This document shows positions 1-11,638 of a stretch of DNA of 64,000 bases, one piece after another (positions within the stretch are counted from its first letter, which is position 1; every line of letters starts with the position of its first letter). The stretch is from Polyporus tsugae (lineage: Eukaryota; Basidiomycota; Agaricomycetes; Polyporales; Polyporaceae). The translations under genes and the position numbers were made by a program. The notes below the pieces were generated by a model. The model saw nothing but the letters and a program-made list of their open reading frames with translations, made no database searches and was not told the origin of the DNA. The DNA is taken from the NCBI GenBank assembly GCA_024305745.1, contig JAHRBS010000006.1:436501-500500 (forward strand). Direction: 5' to 3'.

Positions 1-327
1 AAGGGAGGGATGTCAGAAAGCTCGTTCTTAGAAACCCATGGGACAGTCCACGTACAAGTCGGTCTCGAGGTGCGGTCGCCCAAGATCCTGCATGAGCGCC
101 TCCCTCAGGCGGAGCTCGTTGTCCTTAAGCAAGTACCCGACCTGGGCGATCTGCTCTTTCCTGAAGGCGACAGACTTGGTCCTTCCGGACTCGAACGCCC
201 CACGCGCATGTCCATGAATCTGGAAGCCCCAATGCTCGAGTATGAGTGGGGTTAAGCGCGTTATGACACGACAACAGCAGATCACCTTCGGTATATCATC
301 AATCGCCGTATAAGCGAGTGTGGCCAT
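1..327 (-). CDS. Aldehyde dehydrogenase (ALDH3-like), 5' part only
   Basis: N-terminus of a NAD(P)-dependent aldehyde dehydrogenase of the fatty-aldehyde (class 3) type, which oxidises aldehydes to acids. The rest lies beyond the left edge. Exon 1 (327-286) starts at an ATG and ends in an AAG codon before a GTGATC donor. Exon 2 resumes at 219 after a TTCCAG acceptor and reads to at least position 52. The joined product has the family's N-terminal pattern: ARGAFESGR, then FRKEQIAQVGYLL, then a stretch in which the enzyme lists its N-terminal helices (DNELRLREAL, DLGRP). A GTGGAC donor near 51 may start the next intron. Catalytic Cys and Glu are not in the window. Family assignment is fairly safe; the subclass is inferred from the N-terminal helix alone. 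Confidence 0.72.
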
Positions 328-1198
328 GGTGGAGTGGTTGGTGGTCAATAAGACCTCGGTATGTCGGTCTTACGTTGGAAAACGGCTGGGACTGACTTTC
401 CCTACGGGTTACGGGTTGAGTTGAACTTGACGTTGAAACCTCGAAACGGTGATCGGAGCCAAACGTGGGACTGAATTTGAGCGGAGTAATAATCGGAGTC
501 TTGGATCATAATTTCTCCCTCAACAGGCGAGCACAAAGCCGTTAACTCCGCCCAGAATTGTGTGTTCCGACGCGCGTCGTTGAACTTGTATTGTTCCAAA
601 CCAAGTTCCAATTTTAACTGTTCCAAACCTCCAACGAGTTACGAATTGCCCTCTTTCTATCTCTGTGTCGGGTTCCAAAAGGTTTCTTTGGTATCCACTT
701 TAGACTTGAAGAACCGCAGCAATCAAACCCACCTGTCTCGGTTTCTTGGTATCATCCCGTCTCGACGCACGCGCCGCCTTGAAAGCCCTGCCAGTGGGCC
801 TCAGACACGTCGAAGACCTAGTCTCAGTCCCGGAGCTAAGGGATAAGGGGGACTCGTCAAGATACGCGCAATTGCCCCCAACCCCATGCGAGTACTCGTC
901 CATACGATACGACACCGCAGGAGGCTGAAACGAAGACTGCGACCAATTCAGTCTCCCAGACGTCATTCCCAGTAACACTTCCATGTGGTGTTGCGCATAC
1001 GAGTTCGACCTCGCTGGCGACGTGGTAAAGGACAACTGCACCGAATTCGTGGAGGGCGACGGCGTGATCTACCTACTGACGATGCCTCGCTGTCGAATGC
1101 AAGGTTTTGCGTAGATGTAGGTACCGCTGTGGTGGAACTTAGGCCAATGTTAACGGAAGGTAGATTGGTTTTAGCACAGAACGGCCGACATTGATAGG
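328..1198. other. Intergenic, no supported gene
   Basis: About 870 bp between the aldehyde dehydrogenase start and the 3' end of the first BTB gene. A 113-codon open frame on the minus strand (1041-700) has no recognisable domain and no supporting splice partner. Positions 590-640 hold a degenerate short repeat around TTCCAA. I see no RNA gene. Confidence 0.4.
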
Positions 1199-2318
1199 TT
1201 ACTGTGGTAATTCATGCACGCAGAACTCATCCACCAAATTGTCCCACAGATCTTGTCGCATGCTAGCTATTGCATCAGGTAACGAAATGCGGCAGTCGTC
1301 ACAAAGTTCCCCGCGACGATTTTCATCGGACTCTGCTTCGTACTCCAAACATTGCGACAGTAAGCCAAGTGGATCCTTCTTCGGCCCGGTCCAGGATGAC
1401 CATACCGAGGTGATCAACCCCCGCAAGAAGAACCAGCAAGGCGACCTGGATACGGCTTTAGGATCGCCAATCGTTCTCGCGTAACAATGTGGGCTCAAAA
1501 GCTGGGATGGGGAGGGGTGGTATTCGAGCAAACCGTCCAAGCCCTTTATGTACCGCAACAGTGTATGCGTGTCCAAAAGCGACCACCGCGCGAACAGCGT
1601 CCCCGCGACGTTCATCCTCCACGGACAGTCCCAACTGTCATAGGGCGCTATAGACAAGAGGTGATAGTACGCCCCCCGAAGGATCTGGTGGCACCCAAAT
1701 TCTTGCGCGAACACGATGGCGGAGGCGGGCTCGGGGAGGTGATCGGAGAGAGGCTGGTAGCCCTCCCCAGCCTCCTTCCCGCGATTCGTGGTCTCGAGCC
1801 TTTCCTTGATCGCTTGGATCTCGGTTTGGAAAAAGTCCCAATCCTCGAGAGTGGTGGGCCAGTCCGATGCAACCACCTTGACGAGGTGCTCCCGGAGGTT
1901 CTCGATGCAGTACTTGTTGGCCAAGCGTATGACGCCACTGACGACGAGCGGGGTGTTGGGATCGAACCGCCTGAACGTCATCTGGCTGCTCAAGGTTTGA
2001 AAACCGTACTAAAATGTGTGAATCGCAGAAAATGAACTGAAGAGAAACTCACGTCGGGTTGTATAGGTAGTTGAGGAGCAGCGCGAGATCCTCCGCCTTA
2101 TCTCCTTGCAGCTCGACCATCGGCACTCCGTCGTAGGACTCGCCGGACCCAGGGTCCGCGTCCGCGAACATGTTCGCGAATGTGACTGAGTGATGCCCCA
2201 ATAGGAACTTGTGGACGCGAAACAACTGGGCCCTGGAGGCGTCGATCGAAGCGGAGAGGACGACATCACCATTTGGAAAGTAGAGTGTCGGATGCCGTTC
2301 AGAGGGAGAAGCTGACAT
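1199..2318 (-). CDS. BTB/POZ domain protein 1 (intact)
   Basis: A 350-residue fungal BTB/POZ protein. BTB domains mediate dimerisation and often recruit Cullin-3 ligases; the partner here is unknown. Exon 1 (2318-2053) carries the BTB core with RHPTLYFPNGDVVL near residue 8 and FRVHKFLLGHHS near residue 35. Exon 2 (1985-1199) begins after a GAGCAG acceptor with the conserved FDPNTP, then IRLANKYCIE, FAQEFGC and a C-terminal C-D-D-C. A tryptophan stands 15 residues after the second Cys. Exons total 1053 bp and join in frame. The same one-intron structure appears in all nine BTB loci of the window. No transmembrane segment or signal peptide is seen. The domain call is secure; the role is unknown. 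Confidence 0.85.
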
Positions 2319-3181
2319 GACTGTAGGGCGCGAGCAAAATAATAGAGGAGGGCTTTGAAGGTGAGAAGTATCGCTGGTTCAAAGCCAAGGTGGTGCTTGA
2401 CTGCTGCGGCAGCAGAGCAAGCACGCAGGTCGGAAGCGCCAGCACAAAGTTTCACGGGCGCCCCAGTTCCTTGTTAAGGAATCCCCACGTGGCACGTCGT
2501 GTGGCTGAACGAAACCTCAGCAGCGCGGACTAGTACTCGTCCGACGCAGTGGCCACTCTTCCGAATTTCGCTATGTTGGCTTACTTGATGTTTGTCTCCC
2601 AGGACTCATGAGGTACTGCACCGTAGGAGGCGGCGTCCACGGTAGTGCTTCGTTCGTAGCCGGAAGCCCAAAAAAACCATCAAGCTCGTCGAAGCCCACA
2701 CCGACTCGAAGCCCGGCTGCCAGTGTCATGCTCGTAGTACTACGGCCACGCAAACTAGTACTGCCACTGCCAGCAGTCCCATGGCGTTGATCGCTGTGAC
2801 GATCGAGGCCGGCTTCCTCAATGGATATTGGAGGAATTTATTTTAGCTCTGCGTGTCTGGTGGGCGTCCGCGTCCGGAGGGCCCATCCGGTGAGAACGAG
2901 ACCCACATACGCGTTCCAGCGAGACACTCACGGGGTATGAGCGGATGAGTCACGACGAACAGGACAACCCGGAAGATAATTGTGAAGGTTAACCCGCGGC
3001 ATCTGCAGAGCCGTGCGGTGGCTCGTTGTCGAATGTCGGAGACTCCGAGTCGTTTGGTACGAATGGACGTATTATTACTATCACACGGTAGAGGCTTCTA
3101 GCTATAGGACAATACAGCCGATCCATCATATATACAGTACACCAGTATGAGCCACCTGTCCAATCCTCCTCGACAAGGGTG
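2319..3181. other. Intergenic, no supported gene
   Basis: Spacer of about 860 bp between two minus-strand BTB loci. It should hold the promoter of BTB gene 1, whose ATG is at 2318. Minus-strand 2795-2750 encodes a short hydrophobic stretch rich in Val, Ala and Leu that ends at a stop, perhaps a decayed membrane-protein tail. I cannot connect it to any gene. Confidence 0.35.
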
Positions 3182-4326
3182 CTACCGTAATTCATCTATG
3201 TCAAAGTAACGTGGCAACAGGGCCCATATGCTGGACCGCAGCCGCTTAGGTATGTCACGGAACGACATGTGGCAGTAATTGCAAGGCATCCCTGGAATAT
3301 TTTGTCGACATGTGTCCAAGGCATAGTACTCTAAACACCGTGACAAAAAAGCGAGTGGATCCCTGTTCAACCCGCCGATCCTGATGTTCCATTGTTTCGC
3401 TATCAAGTGCCTGAAGAACACAGCGCAAGGTGACTCGAGTACGGCCATATAAGCTTCGTCATCCATGACGGCGCGTGGAGGATAGCAATGGGAGCTCAAG
3501 AAATCCACCTCGTGGGGATTGCGAACGAGCAGGTGGTTCGAACCCCTGATGTACCGCAAAAGATTGTCCTTGCTGAGAAGCTCCCACCGCGCACAGGGCT
3601 CGGACGGTTGCCAGTTGTTGTTCCAGCCATGGCAGGGCTCTATGGTCGAGAGCTGATAGTACGCCGCTGGGAGGATCTGGTGGCACCCGAATTCTTGAGC
3701 AAACGCGATGGCGGAGGCGGGCTCCGGAATGTGGTCCCGGAGGTGATCGAAGTCCGACGGGTTTGGCCCTTCCTTCTCCGCATTGGTGAGCGCGATTTTC
3801 TCCTTCGCCGCCTTGATATCGATCTGGAAGATGTCCTACTCTTGCGAAGTGGTCGGCCAGTCGGAGACAATCACCTTGACGAGGTGTTCCCGTAGCGTCT
3901 CGATGCAGTACTTGTCGGCCAAGCGGATGACTCCGCTGACGACGAGTGGGGTGTTGGGGTCGAACCGCTTGAACGTCATCTGACTGCTCAATCTTGAGAA
4001 CGCCATGCCCATCTCCGACATACAGCGCAGAAATAGGAGGGAAGAGAAACTCACGTCGGGTTGTACAGGTAGCTGAGGAGCAGAGCGAGATCCTCCGCCT
4101 TATCTCCTTGCAACTCGACCATCGGCACTCCGTCGTAGGACTCGCTATACGCAGGGTTCGCGTCTGTGAACATGTTGGCAAAGGTGGTAGAGTGATGCAT
4201 CAACAGGAACTTGTGGAGGCGAAACAGCTGGGTCCCGGGAGGGGCGCCGTCGATCGAGGCGGAGAGGACGACGTCGCCATTCGGGAAGTAAAGGGTTGGA
4301 TGGCGTTCAGTGGGAAGGTCTGACAT
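3182..4326 (-). pseudogene. BTB/POZ protein 2, single nonsense codon
   Basis: Paralogue of BTB genes 1 and 3 with the same two-exon structure. Exon 1 starts at the ATG at 4326 (MSDLPTERHPTLYFPNGD). Exon 2 begins near 3980 with QMTFKRFDPNTP. The frame is continuous to 3182 except for a TAG at 3838-3836. There the intact paralogue (BTB3) has Trp in TLQEWDVFQ, so TGG has become TAG. Everything downstream is preserved, including FAQEFGC, the C-N-Y-C pair and the Trp 15 residues later. The lesion therefore looks recent or is tolerated. A truncated product would keep the BTB domain plus about 50 residues. It could be functional only if the stop is read through or the BTB part acts alone. Confidence 0.8.
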
Positions 4327-5417
4327 CGTAGAAGGGTGTGAGAGATAATAGACGTAGTCCACGACGAGGATTCGGAGGAGTACAGCTGGACGGTCATGAA
4401 GTCACCGGGCTGAGGTGCTGAAGTTGCGGCAGCTCGACAACCGGCGGAAAGCCACGATTGGCAGCGGCGCTTGTGTTACTATTTAAGGGATCTCCACGTG
4501 GCAAGTTGGCAACCACTCACGAATCGCGAGGTACATGTGTACCTACGTATCGATCGCCGCGTACTTTCGCTGACAACATTATCTTCATCGGAAAGACGTA
4601 GGTAGTCCGGTGTTACTTTTTTCGTTACTCTGACCACCCGAAACGTGGCGCACTGGAGATGATTTGTGGACGAGCATTTCTTCGACGGCACGACGGAGTA
4701 TATTGGCATCCCGCGTTCGGGCTGCCCGACAGGCTCGTGCCACTCAGGTGCCCGTCGAGTGGCAGCTCCACCGGACGTCCTATCTGTCGATTCACCGGAC
4801 ATCCTACCTATCGATTTGCCACGGCACGACGGGGCCGCTGCTCGTCGTGTTAGCGCAGGGCCGAAGTACGCTCTGTTGGTCAACAAATTGGACTGCGTTG
4901 CTTCCCCGCCTCTTCCAGTGAACGATCAGACGTCCTCGCGCGCAGGGCCCTGTTCATCTCGGTCAGATCGCAGAGTAGCGAGGTCGCGAGGGTTGTTGAG
5001 TTTGTGTAGAAGGCGTGGCTGTGGCCCGGGTGCTTGGGGCGGGACGAGCCATGGATGTAAGCCGCGGGTGGTTCATTCCCTGTATATACTATCAGATATT
5101 GTGAAGCAGGTAAAGAACTGGAGCAGCAGAGAACGCACAATTCTCGGTTTCCTACACGAGCCGGAGTGGATGCTCCCACTTTGTGACTGTAGGAAAAGTC
5201 AGGCTGGCGGTCAACTTTGCGTATCCTCGAGGACGCGCTGATAGGGCCGCCGGGAAGATTCTTGCCGTGGTTTTGGCGGAGGGATAGAGTGCGATGATGC
5301 ATCGCCGTAATGCTAGGATATATAGAACTACAGTAATCCAAAGGTACATGAGTTTAGTCCATACGAAGTCGTCCGTGTACGATCGTCCACTAGTACAATG
5401 TTGGTATCGTAAGTCGC
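4327..5417. other. Intergenic, no supported gene
   Basis: About 1.1 kb between BTB pseudogene 2 and the 3' end of BTB gene 3. A 191-codon frame (4666-5241, plus) is Arg-, Ser- and Cys-rich with no domain or splice context and looks fortuitous. Positions 4780-4810 contain a short imperfect direct repeat around ACCGGACATCCTA/ACCGGACGTCCTA. No RNA gene is apparent. Confidence 0.35.
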
Positions 5418-6510
5418 TTATCTTAAAGTAATGTGGCATAGTCTGTCCCATAGCTTCTGTCGCAGGTTAGCTACTCTGTCAGGCAACGAAGCACGACACT
5501 CATCACAAAGCTCGTCCCGATAACTTCCCCGAGATGTTTCGTACTGTAAACACTTGGAGAGGAATTCGAGGGGATCCTTCCTTAGCAGCCCCGTCCTCGA
5601 GTCCCATATGGAAGCGATCATCTGCTTCAAGAACGAATAGCAAGGTGAGCTGCGGAGGGTCTCGGAATCATCCTCGTATGTTATCGGGGGGTAACAGCAC
5701 AGGCTCAGGAGTTGAAAGGGGGTAGGACGGTACCCGGTAACGGTCTCGGAACCCTTCATGCACCGCAGCAGGGTATCTCGGTCGAGAAGCGACCACCGGG
5801 CGACCAACGCGATCTTCTTCCAGTCACTGTTCCACTCGAAGTGGGGCGATATCGACAAGAGCTGGTAGTACGCCGCGGGGAGGATCTGGTGGCATCCAAA
5901 TTCTTGAGCGAACACGATCGTGGAGGCAGGCTCCGGGATGTAGTCGCAGAGGTGCTCTAACTCCGGTCCCTTCTTCCCGCGATTCGTGATCGCGAGTCTC
6001 TCCTTGACCGCCTGGATCTCGATTTGGAAGACGTCCCACTCTTGCAAGGTGGTCGGCCAGTCGGAGACAACCACCTTGATGAGGTGATCTCGGAGGCTCT
6101 CGATGCAGTACTTGTCGGCCAGGCGGATGACGCCGCGGACGACGAGCGGGGTGTTGGGATCGAAGCGTTTGAACGTCATCTGACTGCTCGTCGTTCCTCC
6201 ATAACGCGGCGCAGACAAAGGACAGAACAGAAACTCACGTTGGGTTGTAAAGATAGTTGAGAAGCAGCGCTATATCCTCCGCCTTATCTCCCTGCAACTC
6301 GACTATCGGCACCCCGTCATAGGACTCCCCAGACGCGGAATTCGCGTCCAAGAACATGTTTGCGAAGGTGGGGGAGTGATGCTTCAGTAGGAACTTGTGG
6401 ACGCGAAATAACTGAGACCCAGGAGTGGAGCCATCGATCGACGCAGCGAGGACAACGTCGCCATCTGGGAAATAGAGCGTCGAGTGTCGTTCAGAGGGAA
6501 GATCTGACAT
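5418..6510 (-). CDS. BTB/POZ domain protein 3 (intact)
   Basis: A 345-residue BTB/POZ protein. Exon 1 is 6510-6239 and exon 2 is 6183-5418; together they make 1038 bp in frame. The intron is 55 bp (GTGAGT to GAGCAG). The BTB core has RHSTLYFPDGDVVL and FRVHKFLLKHHS. Exon 2 opens with QMTFKRFDPNTP and carries IRLADKYCIE, LQEWDVFQIEI, FAQEFGC and RWSLLDRDTLLR, then a C-terminal C-D-E-C with the Trp 15 residues on. It is the closest intact relative of broken copy 2. This end of the array seems to have grown by tandem duplication. Function beyond protein-protein interaction is not deducible. Confidence 0.85.
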
Positions 6511-6727
6511 TTAAGTCGGATCCAGTGAGCGTGCAGTACGAGATGGGGAGTCCTGCTGGGTGACGGGAATGAGGACTGGAAAGCTGCACTGGCAGACTGC
6601 AGTCATCCAACTACAACGAGAAGCGCCAGCACTGGCTTCCGCGGGCGCCTCAGTTACTTTTTGTGTAAAGAGTCACCACGTGGCAAGCACTGACTGGCAC
6701 TTCAACTCGGACTCCGGTACCAAGTTG

Positions 6728-6795
<68 letters not shown>

Positions 6796-7474
6796 GACTT
6801 CGCCACATCCGGAGACAACCAACATCGCCGGCGGAACCCACCAGAGCCTTATCCCACCACGCTTCGCTAATGCCTCTAGGGACGACGCATCTGGTTGAAA
6901 TGACTCCTTCTCCGACGATGGCGTCGTCGTGACAGGGCTGTGTCCACAGTGACTGGTAATAAACCTCCTTCTCTATAGCCTCACGGAGAGGTCACTCTCA
7001 GACATCGACCGCCAGCTGCAAAGCAACGCTGCCCCTACCATCTGTACCAATCGCTACCAGGAGCACGCAACGGTCGTCTTGCGCTCGCATTCAATTGATG
7101 ATCGCACTGGCCCTTCAGCTTACATCAACGTTCAAGAACACCCTGCTTCCCTGCCATGTCTCTGCACTTCTTAACGCTGGTCTGTGAGTGGTATCTTCCA
7201 GACGGGGTCGTGCGGAGGTCCGGGTCTATACTTCGCGAGGCTTTCAAAACCTTCCCAGAAACCAGGCTGCGTCGTCAGGTGAGCTTCTCCTACCGCCCCA
7301 GCGATAGAAGGCTGACTCACGCAAGCTCGAATCCCAAATTTAAAGACGAATCCAAGTGTTAGCGTCTCTGTCAAGGGTGACGTCGTCGGCTCTGTCCCAT
7401 CATCGGCCGACGCAGAGTCGCCTTTATCTCCCCTTCATTTAGGCAACAGCCATCGACTCAATGCGGCAAGCACT
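6511..7474. other. Divergent intergenic region
   Basis: About 960 bp between divergent starts: BTB gene 3 leftward and oxygenase gene A rightward. It should hold both promoters. It contains an uninterrupted ACT/TAC microsatellite (listed separately). No coding segment is supported; the frames here are short and lack domains. Confidence 0.5.
6734..6794. repeat. (ACT)n trinucleotide microsatellite
   Basis: About 20 perfect ACT units. On the minus strand it reads as a run of Val codons in a chance frame, which should not be called a gene. Likely polymorphic between strains. Confidence 0.95.
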
Positions 7475-9069
7475 ATGCCTGCAACCACGCTGCCTTCAGT
7501 ACCTCACTACACTCCCCTGTCGCCCACTAAAGAATCTCGTGAGCACCATCCCGTCCCCGCTTACCCGAGGTCATACTCAGGGTTCTCGGATCGTTGTTAC
7601 AGTCGAATGGGCGGACCTTGAGATAGTTGACCTTTCCAAGGCAATGACGCCGGAGGGTCGCGCCGAGCTCGCGCCTCGCGTGCGCGACATCATGCGTACC
7701 ACCGGGTTCATGTACGTTGTGAACCATGGGCTTACTCAGGCCCAGGTACGTCTCGCAAGTAGAGTTGTCGAGGTCCCATTCCTGTTGACGCCGTTCGTAG
7801 ACCGAACGTATATTCGACATCGGGAACGTGCTTTTCACCCAGGTGCCTGAAGAGGAGCGCATGAAGCATGCCGCCAAGATCGCCGAGGAAGGCTCGAAGC
7901 TCGGCTACAAGCCGCGACAGCTTTGGGTACACCCATATTCTTTCGCCATCTTTCTTAACTCTCATGTCTTTTGCAGACAATCGATAACGGTGTGCGTGAC
8001 CAGCATGAACAGTACGCGTGTGCGTCTCACCGTGGGCTACAGTGGTCGTTTTAAACAGAATTGACTTGGCTGCAACAGTACACCGCTCGATCTTCGGGCA
8101 ACAGAAGCATCCCATGGCGCTCCAGCCGTTCCTACCTGAGCTCCGCACGTTCTCTGAACATAACCATTACAATATCTTACACCCTGTCCTGCGGTACGTA
8201 AAGATGTGTAACGCAGACCGATAACGACTGATGCACTGTCAGACTGCTCGCATTAGGCATGGAACTGCCCGAAGAGACGTTCGTCAAGCTTCACAACTTC
8301 GACGGCGTCGGGGCTAGCCATGGTACGCTTGAATTGTCGTCAAGCTCTATCAGGGGCTGACCTGACTCGGTTCTTTCAATGACAGCTCGTTTTATCAAAT
8401 AGTGAGTATTATAATTTCCCCGATCTGCGCCTCTCTGAATAGTGCGTAGCCATCCACGGACGGCTGAAGAGGAGACCAAAACTAATGGCGTCTGGCTGAA
8501 AGGGCACACTGGTAAGTGGTGACTATAGACCTGATTTGCGGATATTCAAAGCCATACCCTAGACGATGGCACGGTCACAATCCTGTACAGCCAGCCCGTT
8601 TCAGCACTGCAGATCCTCTCCCCAGACGGCAAGTGGCGTTGGGTCAAGCATCTGGACAACGCGCTCGTAAGCTCATTCCTTCCCCGCCCGCCTTATCGTG
8701 GCTCGCCCCTGATCGCCTGGTACCCAGGTCGTGAATGTGGGAGACTCGATGGAGATGCTCTCCGGCGGGTTTTACAAAGGCACGATCCACCGCGTGGTTC
8801 AGCCCCCCGCAGACCAGCGCGGACACACGCGCCTCGGCACCTATTACTTCGCCCTTGCTGACGACGACGTCAAGCTTGTGCCGTTCGCGGAGAGCCCCGC
8901 GCTGCAGCGCGTGGGGATCGTGCGCAAGTGCGACGACGCGGTCGCGCCGACGATGGGCGAGTCGCGCCGGGCGCGCGTCATGGCGTATGGGCTCAAGGAG
9001 ACGACGAAGAGGGGCGACGGGGTCGAGGAGCAGGTCGTCAACGGCATCGTGTTGAAGCATTACAACTAG
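7475..9069 (+). CDS. 2OG/Fe(II) oxygenase A (isopenicillin N synthase-like)
   Basis: A 364-residue non-haem iron, 2-oxoglutarate-type oxygenase of the clavaminate/isopenicillin N synthase superfamily; substrate unknown. Exons: 7475-7538, 7603-7745, 7801-7926, 7977-8019, 8079-8193, 8243-8322, 8386-8401, 8450-8511, 8563-8666, 8728-9069 (1095 bp, in frame). The N-terminal DIOX_N part is in exon 2 (VDLSKAMTPEGR, YVVNHGLTQAQ). The iron-binding His-Thr-Asp is split by intron 8 (GHT, then D). The distal His is in TIHRVVQPP. An Arg nine residues after QPP, in HTRLGTYYF, fits the cosubstrate-binding position. First of four plus-strand copies; it shares the Q-K-H-P insertion in exon 5 with distant copy E. 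Confidence 0.85.
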
Positions 9070-9594
9070 CTGCGTCGTGGCCCGTGTCGGCACCTGGTGC
9101 AGAAGTATCTTTGTGCATATAACATGCCCGGAAGGGAAGATGTTGCCGCCCCTTTCGAACTTCGGTTCACTCTGACTCTGTGCGCTCCGTGCGCTCAAGA
9201 TGGCATGCTCGTATCTCTGGTTGATATAGCTATCGCGGAGATATTTATGCGTGTGCAAGCTGACTAGTTCCAGTGCTTCTCGCGCGTACGTTCCTGGTGA
9301 GGGTACTGGCCATGCGTAACATCGTGCTGTGGCAGGAATTCCGGCTGCCCACACTATCGCTCGGACCTTTTTGCAGGTATGACTCCGCTCAGTTAACTTT
9401 ATCATTAGTGCCATGTTCAGGTTTATTCGCCGTTGACACATTCGGTACGTTTCTCCCCATGCATCTCGGAAGCCACGGCTATAACTGTCTTACCCCAGGT
9501 CCCCAAGGGCCGGCATTGGCCCTTTGCTTGCTTTCCCCTTGACGGTCGCAACCTTCCGGACGTCCCATCTAAATTTCCCCCAGTACACTCCACC
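9070..9594 (+). other. Spacer and presumed promoter of oxygenase B
   Basis: Spacer of 525 bp between the stop of copy A and the ATG of copy B. No coding segment or obvious TATA box is supported. The sequence just before the ATG is pyrimidine-rich with CACC before the start codon. Confidence 0.4.
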
Positions 9595-11168
9595 ATGCCT
9601 GGTACCACCGTGCCGTATGTCCCACACTACGAACCAGCCCCGGTGACGCAAGAGGATAGTGAGCACCTTCGATTTCTTGCTAGCTCGCGTTCGCCCGGCA
9701 AACCTCGTTATTCTGACACCTTCGTGTAGTCGACTGGGCGGACTTTCCCATCGTCGATATCTCAAAGGCGCGGACCCCGGAGGGTCGCGTCGAGCTCGCC
9801 CCGGTTGTACGGGATGCCATGCGTACATACGGTTTCATGTACGTCGTGAATCACGGACTGTCGCAAGCTCAGGTAAGTGTTCTCCGCCCCTCGTTCGGTA
9901 CTCGGGTGACGTTGATCTTGGCCCGCTGTGTAGAACGATAGGATGGTCGACATAGCCGACATTCCTTTCACCCAAGTCTCTGAAGAGGATAAACAGCAGT
10001 TCACGTCGAAGATCAAGGAAACCGGATCTTACAGGGGTTTCAAGCCACGCGAGTTCTGGGTGAGATCTCCTGCCTTCGTCTGCCTTAAGGGATTAGTCAA
10101 TTGGAAATTTGCGACAGACCATCGATAACGGCGTACGCGACCAGATCGAGCATTACAACATGCATCATTCCATATTCGACCAGCAGCATCCAAAGGCGTT
10201 GCAGCCCTTCCTCTCGGAGATACGGGTATTTACCGAGCACAATCACTTCAACGTCCTGCATCCCATCCTCCGGTTAGTGTCCGTTGTGGCGGGAGGGTCA
10301 GAAATCCCGCTAACATGGAACTAGTCTCCTCGCGCTCGGCTTAGAGTTGCCTGAGGATTCATTCATAGACATGTTCGATTTCGACGCGGTAGGCGAAACC
10401 TATGGTTCGTGTCATGCGACTTTCGAGGTCAAACTGGACTAATTATACGCTTTTCGTCAGCGCTTTTCATGAAGTAGTACGTGGCATAAGCCCTGACAAG
10501 CTCTGCCTTAGCTAAGCACGGCTCACATGTATCATCAGCTTCCCCCGGTCAGAGGAAGACGAGGTCAAGACCAAGAACGTCTGGATGAAGGGTCACACTG
10601 GTATCTATCTATCCTTTGCGGAGCGCAGCGTTAGTTCTCTTCTTACCCGCGTTTGCCTGGACCAGATATCGGAGCCGTCTCCATCCTCTGGAGCCAACCA
10701 GTAACAGCCCTCCAGATTCTGTCTCCGGACGGGAAATGGCGCTATGTTAGACACGTCCCCAGTGGCATCGTATGCACCTCCCCTCCCGCCCTCCTCGGCT
10801 GCTACTAATCTTCAGACTGACTGCAGATCGTGAACATAGGCGACACGATGGAGATGCTCTCCGGGGGGTTCTACAAAGCGACCATCCACCGCGTCGTCCA
10901 GCCGCCCGCCGACCAACGGGGTTACACCCGCCTCGGCCTCTTCTATTTCGGCTACCCGAACGACAACGTCAGGCTCGTCCCGATGAAGGACAGCCCGGTC
11001 CTGCGGCGCGTCGGGGTAGCGCGCAAGTGCGCCGACGAGGACGCGCCGACGATGGAGGAGATGCGCAAGGCCCGGACGCGGTCGTATGGACGGGTGGCGC
11101 TGAAGAAGACCGAGGACGGTCACGAGGAGGAGGTCTCGGGGGGCGTCGTTGTGAAGCATTACAACTAG
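9595..11168 (+). CDS. 2OG/Fe(II) oxygenase B (isopenicillin N synthase-like)
   Basis: A 363-residue paralogue of copy A. Exons: 9595-9658, 9730-9872, 9934-10059, 10118-10272, 10325-10404, 10461-10476, 10539-10600, 10666-10769, 10827-11168 (1092 bp). It lacks the intron that in A, C, D and E interrupts the segment just after DNGVRDQ; here 10118-10272 is one exon, so a clean intron loss. Motifs: DWADFPIVDIS, YVVNHGLSQAQ, KGHT plus D (iron ligands), TIHRVVQPPADQRG (second His) and YTRLGLFYFG (candidate cosubstrate Arg). No signal peptide is seen. Probably cytosolic; such enzymes oxidise small molecules, often in secondary metabolism, but no synthase backbone gene is nearby. Confidence 0.87.
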
Positions 11169-11638
11169 TAGGGTGAGAAGTCATCCCGATAGTAAAAGTG
11201 ACGTCGCGTGTCGGGGCGCCGTAGACTCTGCGCTTTTCTTGTTATCAATGGTTCGATGATATGCCTCCTCCGAATGCCGCATTCTATACTTGCTCTACGA
11301 CCTTTCAAGTACTCGGTCCGAGGTACCTGGCCTTCCATTTCGACGAAGTCAGCATCGCGCGACCCTCAGAAAGTGAGTCACTCGTGTCCTGGGTGTGCGT
11401 CATCGCGTGCTCACAGTGACCGGTGGTAGAATGCAGCCGTCTTCCCTTTGCTTTCTGCGGCGTGCCGTCAGCGTACTACCATTAGATATTTCCCACCCAA
11501 AGGGCTACGTGGGTGCCGACTGAAAACAGGTTCCATCGACTTCGCTTGGCTTCACGGACCCCGAAGCTAAACTCGAGGTACTATTTCATCCCCCAATCGC
11601 CCGTGCTGTTGAAGTAGGTACTGACCACATCTGCAACG
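11169..11638 (+). other. Spacer and presumed promoter of oxygenase C
   Basis: About 470 bp with no supported gene. Just before the next ATG it reads ATCTGCAACG. Nothing else recognisable. Confidence 0.4.

Noticed and set aside
4666..5241. 191-codon plus-strand frame between BTB loci
   Set aside because: Arg/Ser/Cys-rich, no domain, no splice partner, no paralogue; most likely chance in GC-rich DNA.
6734..6794. CRISPR-like or regulatory repeat array
   Set aside because: Simple trinucleotide repeat without spacers, in a eukaryotic genome.
6650..6841. Minus-strand frame with a run of about 20 Val
   Set aside because: It is the translation of the ACT microsatellite and has no other coding sign.
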